From: an uncultured Bacteroidales bacterium
GTDB lineage: Bacteria; Bacteroidota; Bacteroidia; Bacteroidales; Muribaculaceae
DNA length: 44,748 nucleotides
Assembly (NCBI GenBank): GCA_947570265.1
Contig: CANOUR010000011.1
Location: forward strand, 1-44,748
Direction: 5' to 3'
The position numbers were made by a program, and so were the translations under genes. Shown here piece by piece: positions 24,180 to 31,515 of this stretch (its first letter is position 1; each line of letters opens with the position of its first letter). The notes beneath the pieces were generated by a model. It did not search any database. It had not been told where the DNA came from and was given only the letters and a program-made list of their open reading frames with translations.

Positions 24180-24195
24180 TTTTAACAATCTTTAA
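24180..24195 (-). promoter_or_regulatory. Shared upstream element of array promoter 5
   Basis: The plus strand reads TTTTAACAATCTTTAA, identical over 16 bases to 18693-18708, and stands at the identical 36-bp distance from its -7 box. It lies only 15 bases past the hairpin of the 24264-27122 gene. Confidence 0.7.
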
Positions 24196-24210
24196 TCACG
24201 TGACAGACAA

Positions 24211-24240
24211 AGCGCCCCGCCACGGATGGGGCGGGGCGCT
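24211..24240 (-). terminator. GC-rich hairpin after the second giant secreted protein gene
   Basis: AGCGCCCCGCC (24211-24221) and GGCGGGGCGCT (24230-24240) form a perfect 11-bp stem, 23 bases past the stop at 24264. On the minus strand it is followed by TTGTCTGTC, only weakly T-rich. Confidence 0.65.
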
Positions 24241-24263
24241 CTGAGATGGTATGACTGTGGGGA

Positions 24264-27122
24264 TCAGAAGCGGATTTTGTCGACCTGACTGCCGCGCACA
24301 CGGATGTAGATCTCTCCGGCGGCGGGGTTGGCCACGCGGATGCCCTGGAGGTTGTAGTAGACGGCATCGCCATCAACGACAACCACAGATGAGATGCCTG
24401 TGGAGATGTCGGTGTAGGTGACTTTGGCGCTATTGATGTAGACGTTTTTAGACGTGGTGGCGAACGTAACGGATTTCACCGGCTCGGCAGCAGCTCTTGT
24501 CAGAGGCGCTTCTTCAGTCTGCGCAGTCCACACATCACCTGTGAGCTTACCGGGCTGTCCGCTGACAAGAGAGAGCTTGCCGTCTGAGTCGGAGCTGTAG
24601 GTGAATTCGATCTTTTCGATGCTTCCGACGGCGCTGTTCAGTCCGAAATTGACAGTCTCACCATTCGCCTGATTGGTTTTGGCTTTATACAGACGCAGAT
24701 TGTAGTTTCCGGATTTGTTGTAGATGCGGGCGCTGGCTGTGCCTTCGCCTGACAATGTCATCGAGATGTTTCCGCCGGTGAATGTGAAACCCTTAACTGT
24801 GGTGAATTTACCGGCATCGGGGAGCTCGATGGCATTGTCGGCCACGAGCGACGACGGATCGGTCCAGTTGAATGTGGCATCGGATGTGATGGTGGCGGGA
24901 CGCTCTACGACGGTGAATTCGCCTGTGAGCAGGTCGCTGTCGTCGAGACCCTCGACTGTAGCCTTGACCGAGACAGAGATCACACGGTCGAGATCGGCCT
25001 CGGTGACGGTGTAGGTGAACGGTGTCTCGGCTATCTCCTCATCGCCGAATGTGCCGCTGAGAGTGGCATCGGCCATGGGGCAGCTAAGGGTGATCACGTC
25101 ACCGGGATAAACCGTGCCGAACGAAGGCTCGACAACGGGGGTGGCAGCCTTGGTGGGGTGCTCGGTGATCTCAACCGGATAGAGCTGAACGGTGGTCTGC
25201 TGTGTCTGCTTGTTGGTGTAGATATTGACGAAACCGGTGACGGTTAGGTTGGCTGCCACAGGTATGTCGATATTAAACTTGTTGTAGATAGCGATAGCCT
25301 CGCCACCGACAGTGGCTGTGACGTTCTGACCATCAACAGCAGTGACATCCACTGCATCGACAGTCACATAGCGGTTGACCATTTCGGCCGAGAGGGCGGT
25401 AACCACCTCGGGCTGCACGGGAGTGCCCGCTGTGCCCTGTACGAACGATGCCACAGGCACGAATTCGGGAAGACCGTTGAACTCTTCGTATTTACCATTG
25501 ATGCCGGCAGGGATGACGTCGCCGTTGACATAGCTTTGTCCGACGTCACCATAGACAAGCGTAAATGCCCCCCCCTCAGTGATATATAGATTAATACCAT
25601 TCTGATATACGGCAGTCACGGGGACGTTGACAATGCCACCGGTGGCGGGCTTGGCATCAAGCCATGCCTGAAGGGTGGCGTAGGCGGGCACTACGGTGAA
25701 TGTCGCCGTGTTGACCGGGCTGTCCTCCATACCCTCTTTCATGGCGATAGCCTTGATGACTGTGGTTTCGTTGACAACGATCGGAGCGGTGTATTCGGCT
25801 GACTGTGCATCGGGCATGGTGCCGTCGGTGGTGTAGCGGATGACTGCTCCCTCAGTGGCACACGAGAGTGTGACCTCTGTGCCGGCGGCCACATCGCCCG
25901 ATCCGGGCGTGAACTGCGGGGCGGTCACATATTCCTTGCCGGGCTCATCGGATGCGAAATATATCGTGAGGCTCTTGATGAATACACGCTTTTTGGAGGG
26001 AACGGAGAATGAGATCTCATTTGTGGCCTCGGTGGGTGCGTAGGTGTACTGATAGTCGGTCAATGCCGTGCCGTTTACTGTGGCCTTGGAGTTGTTGACC
26101 GTGAGTGCGATGTCACTTGTGGATGTATTGTAGGCCGCGGCGTTGACAGTGATAGCCGTGATCTTGTAGCTTTCGGCAAGTGTGAGAGTGAGGCTGCCGG
26201 CATTATTCGACGATGCCAGACGCAGGCCGTTGGCGGAGTTGTAGTATGCCTGTGTAGCTGATTTTACGCCAGAAACGTAATCGACACCTTCCTCAATATA
26301 TGTGGTCGACTTGGTAGTCGTAGACAACGAGGTATCAGAAGACCCTGTCTTGAACACGATCTGGAATGCATTGCCTTCGATCGGCTTCACGACCTTGAGC
26401 TCGAATGAGGCTTTGGCATCGCGGTATTGGCTGTCACCGGCATAGCTCGCTGTGATGGTGACAGTGCCTGCCGCAACGGCGGTGACCACTCCGGCATCGG
26501 TGACAGTGGCGACTGACGGATCGGAAGATGTGAGCACGACAGGAGTTACGGCGGGAGTGGCGGTGACTGTGACAGTTGCTGTCTCACCGACATTGAGCTT
26601 TGCGGGCTTATCGCCGAACGCAAGCGCCACGGGTGTGCGCTCGTCGCCGCTGGTCTTGGTATATTCGATCACGATGTTGGAGAAACGCACCTGCGCCGTG
26701 TTGGCAATCACGAGCGGGTTGGCAGCTGTGACCTCGCCTGTCCATGTAGCAGCTTTATCAACGACGGTAAAATCCTTGATTGCCTTGGCATAGTTAGCGG
26801 TGCCGCAGTTGAATGTCACCTTTGTGATGGTCACGCCATCCTCGGGTGTGAGGGTGAGTGTGTCGTCCTTATACCAACGAGCCTGATTGCTGCTGACATT
26901 TGCTTTACTGGTCGACACTTGCGTGTGCTTTATCGAAGCGACACCGGGAATTGTAAAGGTCTCTCCGACGATGTTTCCGCTAGATCCGTTCTGGATCGTG
27001 CCCGTTTCGGTGACACCGTCGGGAGCGGCTGTCCCTACGACCACAAACGCGGCCGTATCCGCCATGCCCACCAATGGGAACAGGATGGCGAGAGATAATA
27101 ATAAAAGTAGCTTTTTCATCAT
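24264..27122 (-). CDS. Second giant modular secreted protein with Ig-like, chitobiase C-terminal-like and OB-like domains
   Basis: 952 residues from the ATG at 27122 (signal peptide MMKKLLLLLSLAILFPLVGMA). Modules in order: N-terminal beta module with an 'ARWYKDDTLTLTP' region; BIG2-type Ig-like domain (PVALAFGDKPAKLNVGETATV); a second beta module; a CHB_HEX_C_1-like domain (GAVIRYTTDGTMP, YTAPIVV, TVIKAIAMKEG); an OB-fold-like segment (LQAWLDAKP, AVYQNG, GKYEEFNGLPEFVPVAS); another CHB_HEX_C_1-like or Ig-like part; a 'TFNWTDPSSL' module related to the TATFDF module of the 3261-6722 protein; and a sorting-type tail (AVYYNLQGIRVANPAAGEIYIRVRG). An eight-base homopolymer (25568-25575) lies in the OB-like segment. 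Its role is unknown; it is a surface or extracellular binding protein by architecture. Promoter -7 box at 27150-27157. Confidence 0.8.
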   Translation of the reverse strand: MMKKLLLLLSLAILFPLVGMADTAAFVVVGTAAPDGVTETGTIQNGSSGNIVGETFTIPGVASIKHTQVSTSKANVSSNQARWYKDDTLTLTPEDGVTITKVTFNCGTANYAKAIKDFTVVDKAATWTGEVTAANPLVIANTAQVRFSNIVIEYTKTSGDERTPVALAFGDKPAKLNVGETATVTVTATPAVTPVVLTSSDPSVATVTDAGVVTAVAAGTVTITASYAGDSQYRDAKASFELKVVKPIEGNAFQIVFKTGSSDTSLSTTTKSTTYIEEGVDYVSGVKSATQAYYNSANGLRLASSNNAGSLTLTLAESYKITAITVNAAAYNTSTSDIALTVNNSKATVNGTALTDYQYTYAPTEATNEISFSVPSKKRVFIKSLTIYFASDEPGKEYVTAPQFTPGSGDVAAGTEVTLSCATEGAVIRYTTDGTMPDAQSAEYTAPIVVNETTVIKAIAMKEGMEDSPVNTATFTVVPAYATLQAWLDAKPATGGIVNVPVTAVYQNGINLYITEGGAFTLVYGDVGQSYVNGDVIPAGINGKYEEFNGLPEFVPVASFVQGTAGTPVQPEVVTALSAEMVNRYVTVDAVDVTAVDGQNVTATVGGEAIAIYNKFNIDIPVAANLTVTGFVNIYTNKQTQQTTVQLYPVEITEHPTKAATPVVEPSFGTVYPGDVITLSCPMADATLSGTFGDEEIAETPFTYTVTEADLDRVISVSVKATVEGLDDSDLLTGEFTVVERPATITSDATFNWTDPSSLVADNAIELPDAGKFTTVKGFTFTGGNISMTLSGEGTASARIYNKSGNYNLRLYKAKTNQANGETVNFGLNSAVGSIEKIEFTYSSDSDGKLSLVSGQPGKLTGDVWTAQTEEAPLTRAAAEPVKSVTFATTSKNVYINSAKVTYTDISTGISSVVVVDGDAVYYNLQGIRVANPAAGEIYIRVRGSQVDKIRF
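25568..25575 (-). repeat. Mononucleotide tract (G8 on the coding strand)
   Basis: Eight C residues on the plus strand read as eight G in the gene, within the codons for TEGGAF of the OB-fold-like segment. A one-base slip would shift the frame and remove the C-terminal sorting tail. Confidence 0.5.
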
Positions 27123-27149
27123 GATGTGATAAGGGTTTGGTGCTGACCG

Positions 27150-27157
27150 CAAAGGTA
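27150..27157 (-). promoter_or_regulatory. -7 box of the 24264-27122 gene
   Basis: Reads TACCTTTG on the minus strand, 27 bases upstream of the ATG at 27122. The 36-bp upstream element of the neighbouring array is not present here. Confidence 0.6.
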
Positions 27158-27226
27158 GTGAATCTGAGTGTTAAAACTACGAAGTGGCGCATTAAAAATT
27201 CAACTGCCTCCCTCCAGCCCCGCAGA

Positions 27227-27772
27227 TCACATGTCGTCGGACTCGCGATGGAGCCTGTCGGGCGGCACGACAAGCGGCACGCCGGGATGATGGAGCTTGC
27301 CGAGGGATATGTGGAAACCGGCTCTCACGAGCTGGGCCGCGAGCTGCGGCTTGCCCCGGAATCCGTGGATGATCCAAGGCTGGGCAGGGCGCATCTGACG
27401 CCGCAGAGCCATGATGTCGGCCCACGAACGCACGGCATGGATGATCAACGGCTTGCCCACGGCCTCGGCAAGCTGCGCCTGGCGCACGAAGACCGGAAGC
27501 TGAACCTCGGGCGATGGCCCGCGCAGAGTGTCGAGTCCTGCTTCGCCGATGGCCACCACTTCAGGACGGCGTGAAAGCCCGTCGAGCTGACGCCACACGC
27601 GATCGGTGGCACAGTCGGCACGCCACGGATGGATTCCAACCGAATAATGCCAACCCGGCTGAATGGCAGGGAGAGGATCGACGGTAGGATCTATGCAGAT
27701 GACGGCATCGCGGCCGGCATCGGGGCGATGGGTGTGTATGTCGCTGAACGGCAGCACGGATGACTCAGTCAT
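27227..27772 (-). CDS. tatD: TatD-family metal-dependent hydrolase, short C-terminus
   Basis: A 181-residue protein of the amidohydrolase-type TatD deoxyribonuclease family. Metal ligands are visible in order: DIHTHR, GEAGLD, IIHAVR, IIHGFRG and a final RESDD. The protein stops one residue after the last ligand region, whereas family members usually continue for several tens of residues. The other minus-strand frame does not resume the homology, so a C-terminal truncation seems real but spares the active site. It overlaps yidD by four bases (ATGA) and ends the ribE-tatD operon. Confidence 0.85.
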   Translation of the reverse strand: MTESSVLPFSDIHTHRPDAGRDAVICIDPTVDPLPAIQPGWHYSVGIHPWRADCATDRVWRQLDGLSRRPEVVAIGEAGLDTLRGPSPEVQLPVFVRQAQLAEAVGKPLIIHAVRSWADIMALRRQMRPAQPWIIHGFRGKPQLAAQLVRAGFHISLGKLHHPGVPLVVPPDRLHRESDDM

Positions 27773-28005
27773 GGCACAGGATCATAACCCGAGCCTCCCC
27801 AGGGGTGGCAGCGGAGTATACGCTTCAATGCCAGCCACGATCCCCTGAGTATGCCGTGACGCATGACAGCCTCGACGGCATATTGCGAACATGTGGGGGT
27901 GAAGCGGCACGACGGAGGCGTGAGCGGCGATATGCAGGCGCGGTAGAAATAGACGGGCAAGAGAAACGCCCGACGCGCAAACTCAGTCAGCCCGCGGGGT
28001 CTCAT
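27769..28005 (-). CDS. yidD: Membrane protein insertion efficiency factor YidD
   Basis: A 78-residue protein. The family hallmark [18 protein letters not shown] with its cysteines is followed by [24 protein letters not shown], and an amphipathic N-terminal helix is present ([17 protein letters not shown]). It assists YidC-dependent insertion at the inner membrane. The start lies inside the 3' end of rnpA (23-base overlap), the usual rnpA-yidD arrangement, and the stop overlaps tatD. Confidence 0.93.
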   Translation of the reverse strand: MRPRGLTEFARRAFLLPVYFYRACISPLTPPSCRFTPTCSQYAVEAVMRHGILRGSWLALKRILRCHPWGGSGYDPVP

Positions 28006-28381
28006 CGGCAGTGAGTGATCGAGAGATCTGACGCAGTACGCGGGTCACACCGCGCTCGACGTCGGAATAGGGACGCAGCTCGGAAGCCACATAGATAAAA
28101 GCGATGTCGACACGCCTGTCTGACGGGAAAAGATGGCGGTTGAGGCGATAAGCCTCGCGGATGCGCCGGCGCATGGTCACGCGGTCGACGGCATGGCGCA
28201 GCCGCTTTTTAGGCACCATAATGAGAAACTGCGGACAGTCGGCATGGCGCGATCCATTCTCACGCCAGACGGCACGCACCGGAAAGGCCATTGCACGCAG
28301 CGCGCCGCTGCCGGGCGCAAAAAGCGCGTCGATGGCAGTGGCGCTGCAAAGTTTTTCCTTTTTGTAGAGACGGAGGTTCAA
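27983..28381 (-). CDS. rnpA: Ribonuclease P protein component, TTG start
   Basis: A 132-residue basic protein that binds RNase P RNA for tRNA 5'-end maturation. Family marks: [17 protein letters not shown] near the start, then the RNR motif region [19 protein letters not shown]. The start is set at the TTG at 28381. It overlaps the hemD stop (ACTTGA), has a good AAGGAA ribosome-binding site seven bases upstream, and begins exactly where homology begins. The longer in-frame extension inside hemD has no rnpA character. The 3' end overlaps yidD. Confidence 0.88.
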   Translation of the reverse strand: MNLRLYKKEKLCSATAIDALFAPGSGALRAMAFPVRAVWRENGSRHADCPQFLIMVPKKRLRHAVDRVTMRRRIREAYRLNRHLFPSDRRVDIAFIYVASELRPYSDVERGVTRVLRQISRSLTADETPRAD

Positions 28382-29118
28382 GTGTTTTCCTTGAGGAAGT
28401 TGTCGAGAGCGGCGGTCATCGAAGGGAATTTGGCGCTGGGGGCTTCGAGATCGAGGCGCAGACCGGCGTCGTGGACAGCCTTGGCGGTGGTAGCGCCGAA
28501 GCATCCGATGCACACTTCATCCTGCTTGAATTCAGGGAAATTTTTCAGGAGCGAGCGTATGCCCTGCGGGCTGAAGAACAGCAGCATATCGTAGTCAAAC
28601 GGCTCGTCGGGAGCGAAGTCGTTGCTCACCGTGCGATACATGACAGCCTTTGTGTAGGCCACGCCGGCCTTGTCGAGCACCTCGGCGTCGGAGCTGTTGA
28701 CATCGCTGACGGCATAGAGAAACTTCTCCTTGTTGTGGCGCGTGATGAACGGGAGCAGATCGGCGATCTTACCGGTTTGGGCATGGAAAATCTTGCGCTT
28801 GCGATAGAGTGTGTATTTCTGCAGATAGAGGGCTATGGCCTCGGTTGTGCAGAAATATTTCATGGTGTCGGGGACAGCAACCCTCATTTCCTCGCAAAGG
28901 CGGAAGAAATGGTCGATAGCCGTGCGTGCGGTGAAAATCACGGCTGTGTAGTCGTTGAGATTTACCTTTGACTGACGGAATTCCTTTGCTGTCAGTCCTT
29001 CAACCTTAATAAAGGGGCGAAAGTTGATCTCAACACCGTACTTGCGGGCAATGTCGAAGTATGGCGACTTGTCAGTAGCGGGTTTAGGCTGTGAAACGAG
29101 TACTTTCTTGACCTTCAC
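28378..29118 (-). CDS. hemD: Uroporphyrinogen-III synthase
   Basis: A 246-residue enzyme closing and inverting ring D of hydroxymethylbilane in tetrapyrrole synthesis. The two-lobed layout is visible: N-terminal VLVSQPKPATDKSPYFDIA, central YTAVIFTARTAIDHFF, then YDMLLFFSPQGIRSLL and CIGCFGATTAKAVHDAG. HemD is poorly conserved, but these segments and the synteny with DUF4271 and rnpA are typical of Bacteroidetes. An internal -7 box within the upstream gene (29229-29236) may give it extra transcription. Confidence 0.88.
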   Translation of the reverse strand: MKVKKVLVSQPKPATDKSPYFDIARKYGVEINFRPFIKVEGLTAKEFRQSKVNLNDYTAVIFTARTAIDHFFRLCEEMRVAVPDTMKYFCTTEAIALYLQKYTLYRKRKIFHAQTGKIADLLPFITRHNKEKFLYAVSDVNSSDAEVLDKAGVAYTKAVMYRTVSNDFAPDEPFDYDMLLFFSPQGIRSLLKNFPEFKQDEVCIGCFGATTAKAVHDAGLRLDLEAPSAKFPSMTAALDNFLKENT

Positions 29119-29161
29119 GTCTGTAATTGGAATGTATATGGCTTGGCCTGTTAGTGGAGTG

Positions 29162-30196
29162 TTAACGAGCAGCGGTGTACATGGTGTGACCTTTGTACAG
29201 TAGGATCAGCGGTGCTATTTCAAGGGTGCAAAGGTACAAAATAAAATAGACCGACGATAATAAATTGTCGTAAAAAAGCCTAAAACCCTTACATATGAAG
29301 ATCAATCTGGCCACAAGATACAGCACCGCGCCGGTGGCCACCATGACGGTCGCGGCCGCGGGATTGAACATCGCCGTCACAGCCGGTATGACAAGCGCGA
29401 GGCCGAGCAAAGCCTGCGACGCGTTGAAGCCTTTGATCCATTGCCGGCGTCCCGAGCGCGATGCGAAAGCATAGCCGGTGACGGTGTAGGCCACGAGCTG
29501 CCATATGTAGTAACCGGCGGCGACAGCCACGCCGGTGCATATCGCCGGGAACACCCTCAGCGACCCGGGAGACAAGGCATTCACGGCACTGAACGCGAGG
29601 ATGCCCTCGCACACACAAGCCAGCATCACGAGCGAGGCCATGATGCGGGACTCGCTTACAGTGCGGTCGTCGAAAATGTTACCACGGTTGCGCACACTCC
29701 ACAGATCCTGCGCGAATATCTTGAGAAAAGTGGAATAATGGCGGAAATTGGCCATTATCATCAGCGCCACACCGAGCAGGAGAGCCATCGCACCGGAATC
29801 GTATCCGGGCATGGCGGCACGCGGCTCGGGGTCGATGCCACGCCTGAACGACACATCGTGCCACAGTTTGTCGCCGCGCTCAGTGCCGAGAGCCACGGGA
29901 CTGCCGAGTTGGGTGACACGCGCTGTCATCCACGGCATGCCGCATGTGTCGATAGATATGATGGAAGGCGACGAAGCTTTTGACGCACTGTCGGCCGACG
30001 CTTTCTCGCGTATGATGCGGATTGCCTCCTGACGCTCGGCAAGCTTCTCGCTTACCGACCGGTCGCGTTCGGCACGCGTCTGCGGGGTGCTCTCATCGCC
30101 ATAGGATATGTCGGTGCGCCCCGGCGCTTTGTCGGGTGGATTGACCAGCGGCACGGAGATCACACCGGGTGAGGAGTTCTGCAGCGTATCAGGCAT
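29162..30196 (-). CDS. DUF4271 integral membrane protein
   Basis: 344 residues from the ATG at 30196, 16 bases past the LOG gene stop; a longer TTG start at 30223 would overlap LOG and looks less likely. The first ~140 residues are hydrophilic and charged. The second half carries several transmembrane helices (GAMALLLGVALMIM, ASLVMLACVCEGILAFSAV, VAAGYYIWQLVAYTV, YFILYLCTLEIAPLILLY), matching the Bacteroidetes DUF4271 family, whose function is unknown to me. Position before hemD is the usual one. Its last codons contain a TACCTTTG sequence that may be a promoter. Confidence 0.8.
   Translation of the reverse strand: MPDTLQNSSPGVISVPLVNPPDKAPGRTDISYGDESTPQTRAERDRSVSEKLAERQEAIRIIREKASADSASKASSPSIISIDTCGMPWMTARVTQLGSPVALGTERGDKLWHDVSFRRGIDPEPRAAMPGYDSGAMALLLGVALMIMANFRHYSTFLKIFAQDLWSVRNRGNIFDDRTVSESRIMASLVMLACVCEGILAFSAVNALSPGSLRVFPAICTGVAVAAGYYIWQLVAYTVTGYAFASRSGRRQWIKGFNASQALLGLALVIPAVTAMFNPAAATVMVATGAVLYLVARLIFICKGFRLFYDNLLSSVYFILYLCTLEIAPLILLYKGHTMYTAAR
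29229..29236 (-). promoter_or_regulatory. Possible internal promoter for hemD-rnpA-yidD-tatD
   Basis: On the minus strand it reads TACCTTTG, a full match to TAnnTTTG, inside the 3' part of the DUF4271 gene and 110 bases upstream of the hemD ATG. No strong -33 element was identified. Confidence 0.4.
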
Positions 30197-30212
30197 TATA
30201 TAATAAGCTGTA

Positions 30213-30746
30213 TTACGGGACAATCATCGAGACAGCCTCGGCCGGAGATGCAGCGAGGTCATAGAGGCGACCGCTGCCCGGGCGTATGAATCCGCCCTCC
30301 GCCATGGTGTCGAGCAATGCGGCGACCGGTTTATAGAAGCCGAGTGTGTCGAGCATCACCAGCGGCCCATTCCACAGTTTAAGCTGACGCCACGTCATGG
30401 CCTCGAAAAGCTCGTCGAATGTGCCGATTCCGCCGGGCAATGCTATCACAGCGTCGGCACGCGACAGCATGGTGGCCTTGCGCCGGTGCATGGTCTCGGT
30501 GACGATGCGTTCGGTCAGGCCGGGATGATCCCAGCCTCTGTCGACCATGAAGCCGGGAAGGACTCCGGTGACATGTCCGCCCGACGAGAGTGCGCCGTCG
30601 GTTACAGCAGCCATGAGACCACCGCGTCCGCCGCCGCAGATGATGCCGATGCCGCGCAGCGCGAGCAAGCGCCCCAGCTCTTCGGCCTCAGAGATGTAAA
30701 GCGGGTCGATTTTTGACGATGAGGCACCGTAGATGGCAACAGTCAT
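30213..30746 (-). CDS. LOG-family nucleoside monophosphate phosphoribohydrolase
   Basis: A 177-residue Rossmann-fold protein with the lysine decarboxylase-like signature PGGIGTFDELFEAMTWRQL and the substrate loop GGGRGGLMAAV. Family enzymes release the base from N6-modified or other nucleoside 5'-monophosphates; the natural substrate in gut bacteria is unclear. Its start overlaps the ribE stop by four bases (ATGA). Confidence 0.9.
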   Translation of the reverse strand: MTVAIYGASSSKIDPLYISEAEELGRLLALRGIGIICGGGRGGLMAAVTDGALSSGGHVTGVLPGFMVDRGWDHPGLTERIVTETMHRRKATMLSRADAVIALPGGIGTFDELFEAMTWRQLKLWNGPLVMLDTLGFYKPVAALLDTMAEGGFIRPGSGRLYDLAASPAEAVSMIVP

Positions 30747-31369
30747 CGATTCTGACGGACTGCGGCCTCCACCTCGGCCAGACGGGCGAGATATTTGCCG
30801 ATGATGTCAAACTCGAGGTTCACGCGATCGCCGGGGCGTATGGCGTGGAAATTGGTGTGCTCGAGGGTGTAGGGAATGATGGCCACTCTGAACGAATCGA
30901 GCTGCGAGTCGCACACGGTGAGGCTCACGCCGTTGACTGTCACCGAGCCTTTCTCGACCGTCATGTAGCCACGGCATGCCATTTCGGCCGGCACGTCGTA
31001 GCGAAATTTGAAGTAGTGGCTGCCATCGGCTTCCTCAACGCTCTCACACACGGCCGTGCAGTCGACATGTCCCTGCACGATGTGGCCGTCGAGGCGACCG
31101 TTCATCACCATCGAGCGCTCGAGATTCACTTCAGAACCACAGCGCAGGTCGCCGAGATTGGAGCGATCGAGGGTCTCGCGGATGGCGGTGACGGTGTATG
31201 TGCCGTCGCCGTTGAGACTCACGACTGTAAGGCACACGCCGTTGTGGGATATGCTCTGGTCGATCTTGAGCTGGTCGGTGAAACTGCATGACACCGTAAG
31301 ATGCACATTAGAGCCTTCGTGGCGCACATCGGTGATCTTTCCTGCTTCCTCAACTATTCCTGAAAACAT
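30743..31369 (-). CDS. ribE: Riboflavin synthase alpha chain
   Basis: A 208-residue enzyme that dismutates two 6,7-dimethyl-8-ribityllumazine molecules to riboflavin. The tandem lumazine-binding halves both show the family pattern: MFSGIVEEAGKI, then SISHNGVCLTV and, in the second half, GHIVQGHVD and SVTVNGVSLTV. It leads the minus-strand operon down to tatD. The leader has a -7 box at 31429-31436 and a perfect 9-bp hairpin (31394-31414), but nothing resembling an FMN riboswitch. Confidence 0.95.
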   Translation of the reverse strand: MFSGIVEEAGKITDVRHEGSNVHLTVSCSFTDQLKIDQSISHNGVCLTVVSLNGDGTYTVTAIRETLDRSNLGDLRCGSEVNLERSMVMNGRLDGHIVQGHVDCTAVCESVEEADGSHYFKFRYDVPAEMACRGYMTVEKGSVTVNGVSLTVCDSQLDSFRVAIIPYTLEHTNFHAIRPGDRVNLEFDIIGKYLARLAEVEAAVRQNR

Positions 31370-31393
31370 AGTAATACCGAAAATGATTTAGAG

Positions 31394-31414
31394 TGTGTTG
31401 GCTTCCAACACACA
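31394..31414 (-). promoter_or_regulatory. Perfect 9-bp palindrome in the ribE leader
   Basis: GTGTGTTGG (31394-31402) and CCAACACAC (31406-31414) are exact inverse complements around a three-base loop. The hairpin would begin about ten bases after the predicted transcription start and about 25 bases before the ribE ATG. It could stabilise the mRNA or bind a regulator; the sequence does not say which. Confidence 0.5.
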
Positions 31415-31428
31415 ATTTTAATTTGTGC

Positions 31429-31436
31429 AAAGGTAC
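31429..31436 (-). promoter_or_regulatory. -7 box of the ribE operon
   Basis: Reads TACCTTTG on the minus strand, 59 bases upstream of the ribE ATG, in the divergent region with lpxB. Confidence 0.65.
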
Positions 31437-31490
31437 ATAAAATTGCTGCAAAACATGGAGGATTTTTTGTCGCCCGACAGAAAAAACGGC

Positions 31491-31498
31491 TATATTTG
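31491..31498 (+). promoter_or_regulatory. -7 box of the lpxB operon
   Basis: TATATTTG matches the consensus, with TTTG at 31466-31469 as a -33 element 21 bases upstream. The ATG follows 17 bases after the box. Confidence 0.7.
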
Positions 31499-31515
31499 CG
31501 AAAAGCGATTGTCAG

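Noticed and set aside
28382-28513. Longer N-terminal extension of rnpA
   Set aside because: The extension lies fully within hemD, is unlike any RnpA, and the TTG at 28381 has a proper ribosome-binding site.
31370-31515. FMN riboswitch before ribE
   Set aside because: The leader is about 55 bases long and holds one simple hairpin; the multi-helix RFN element does not fit.
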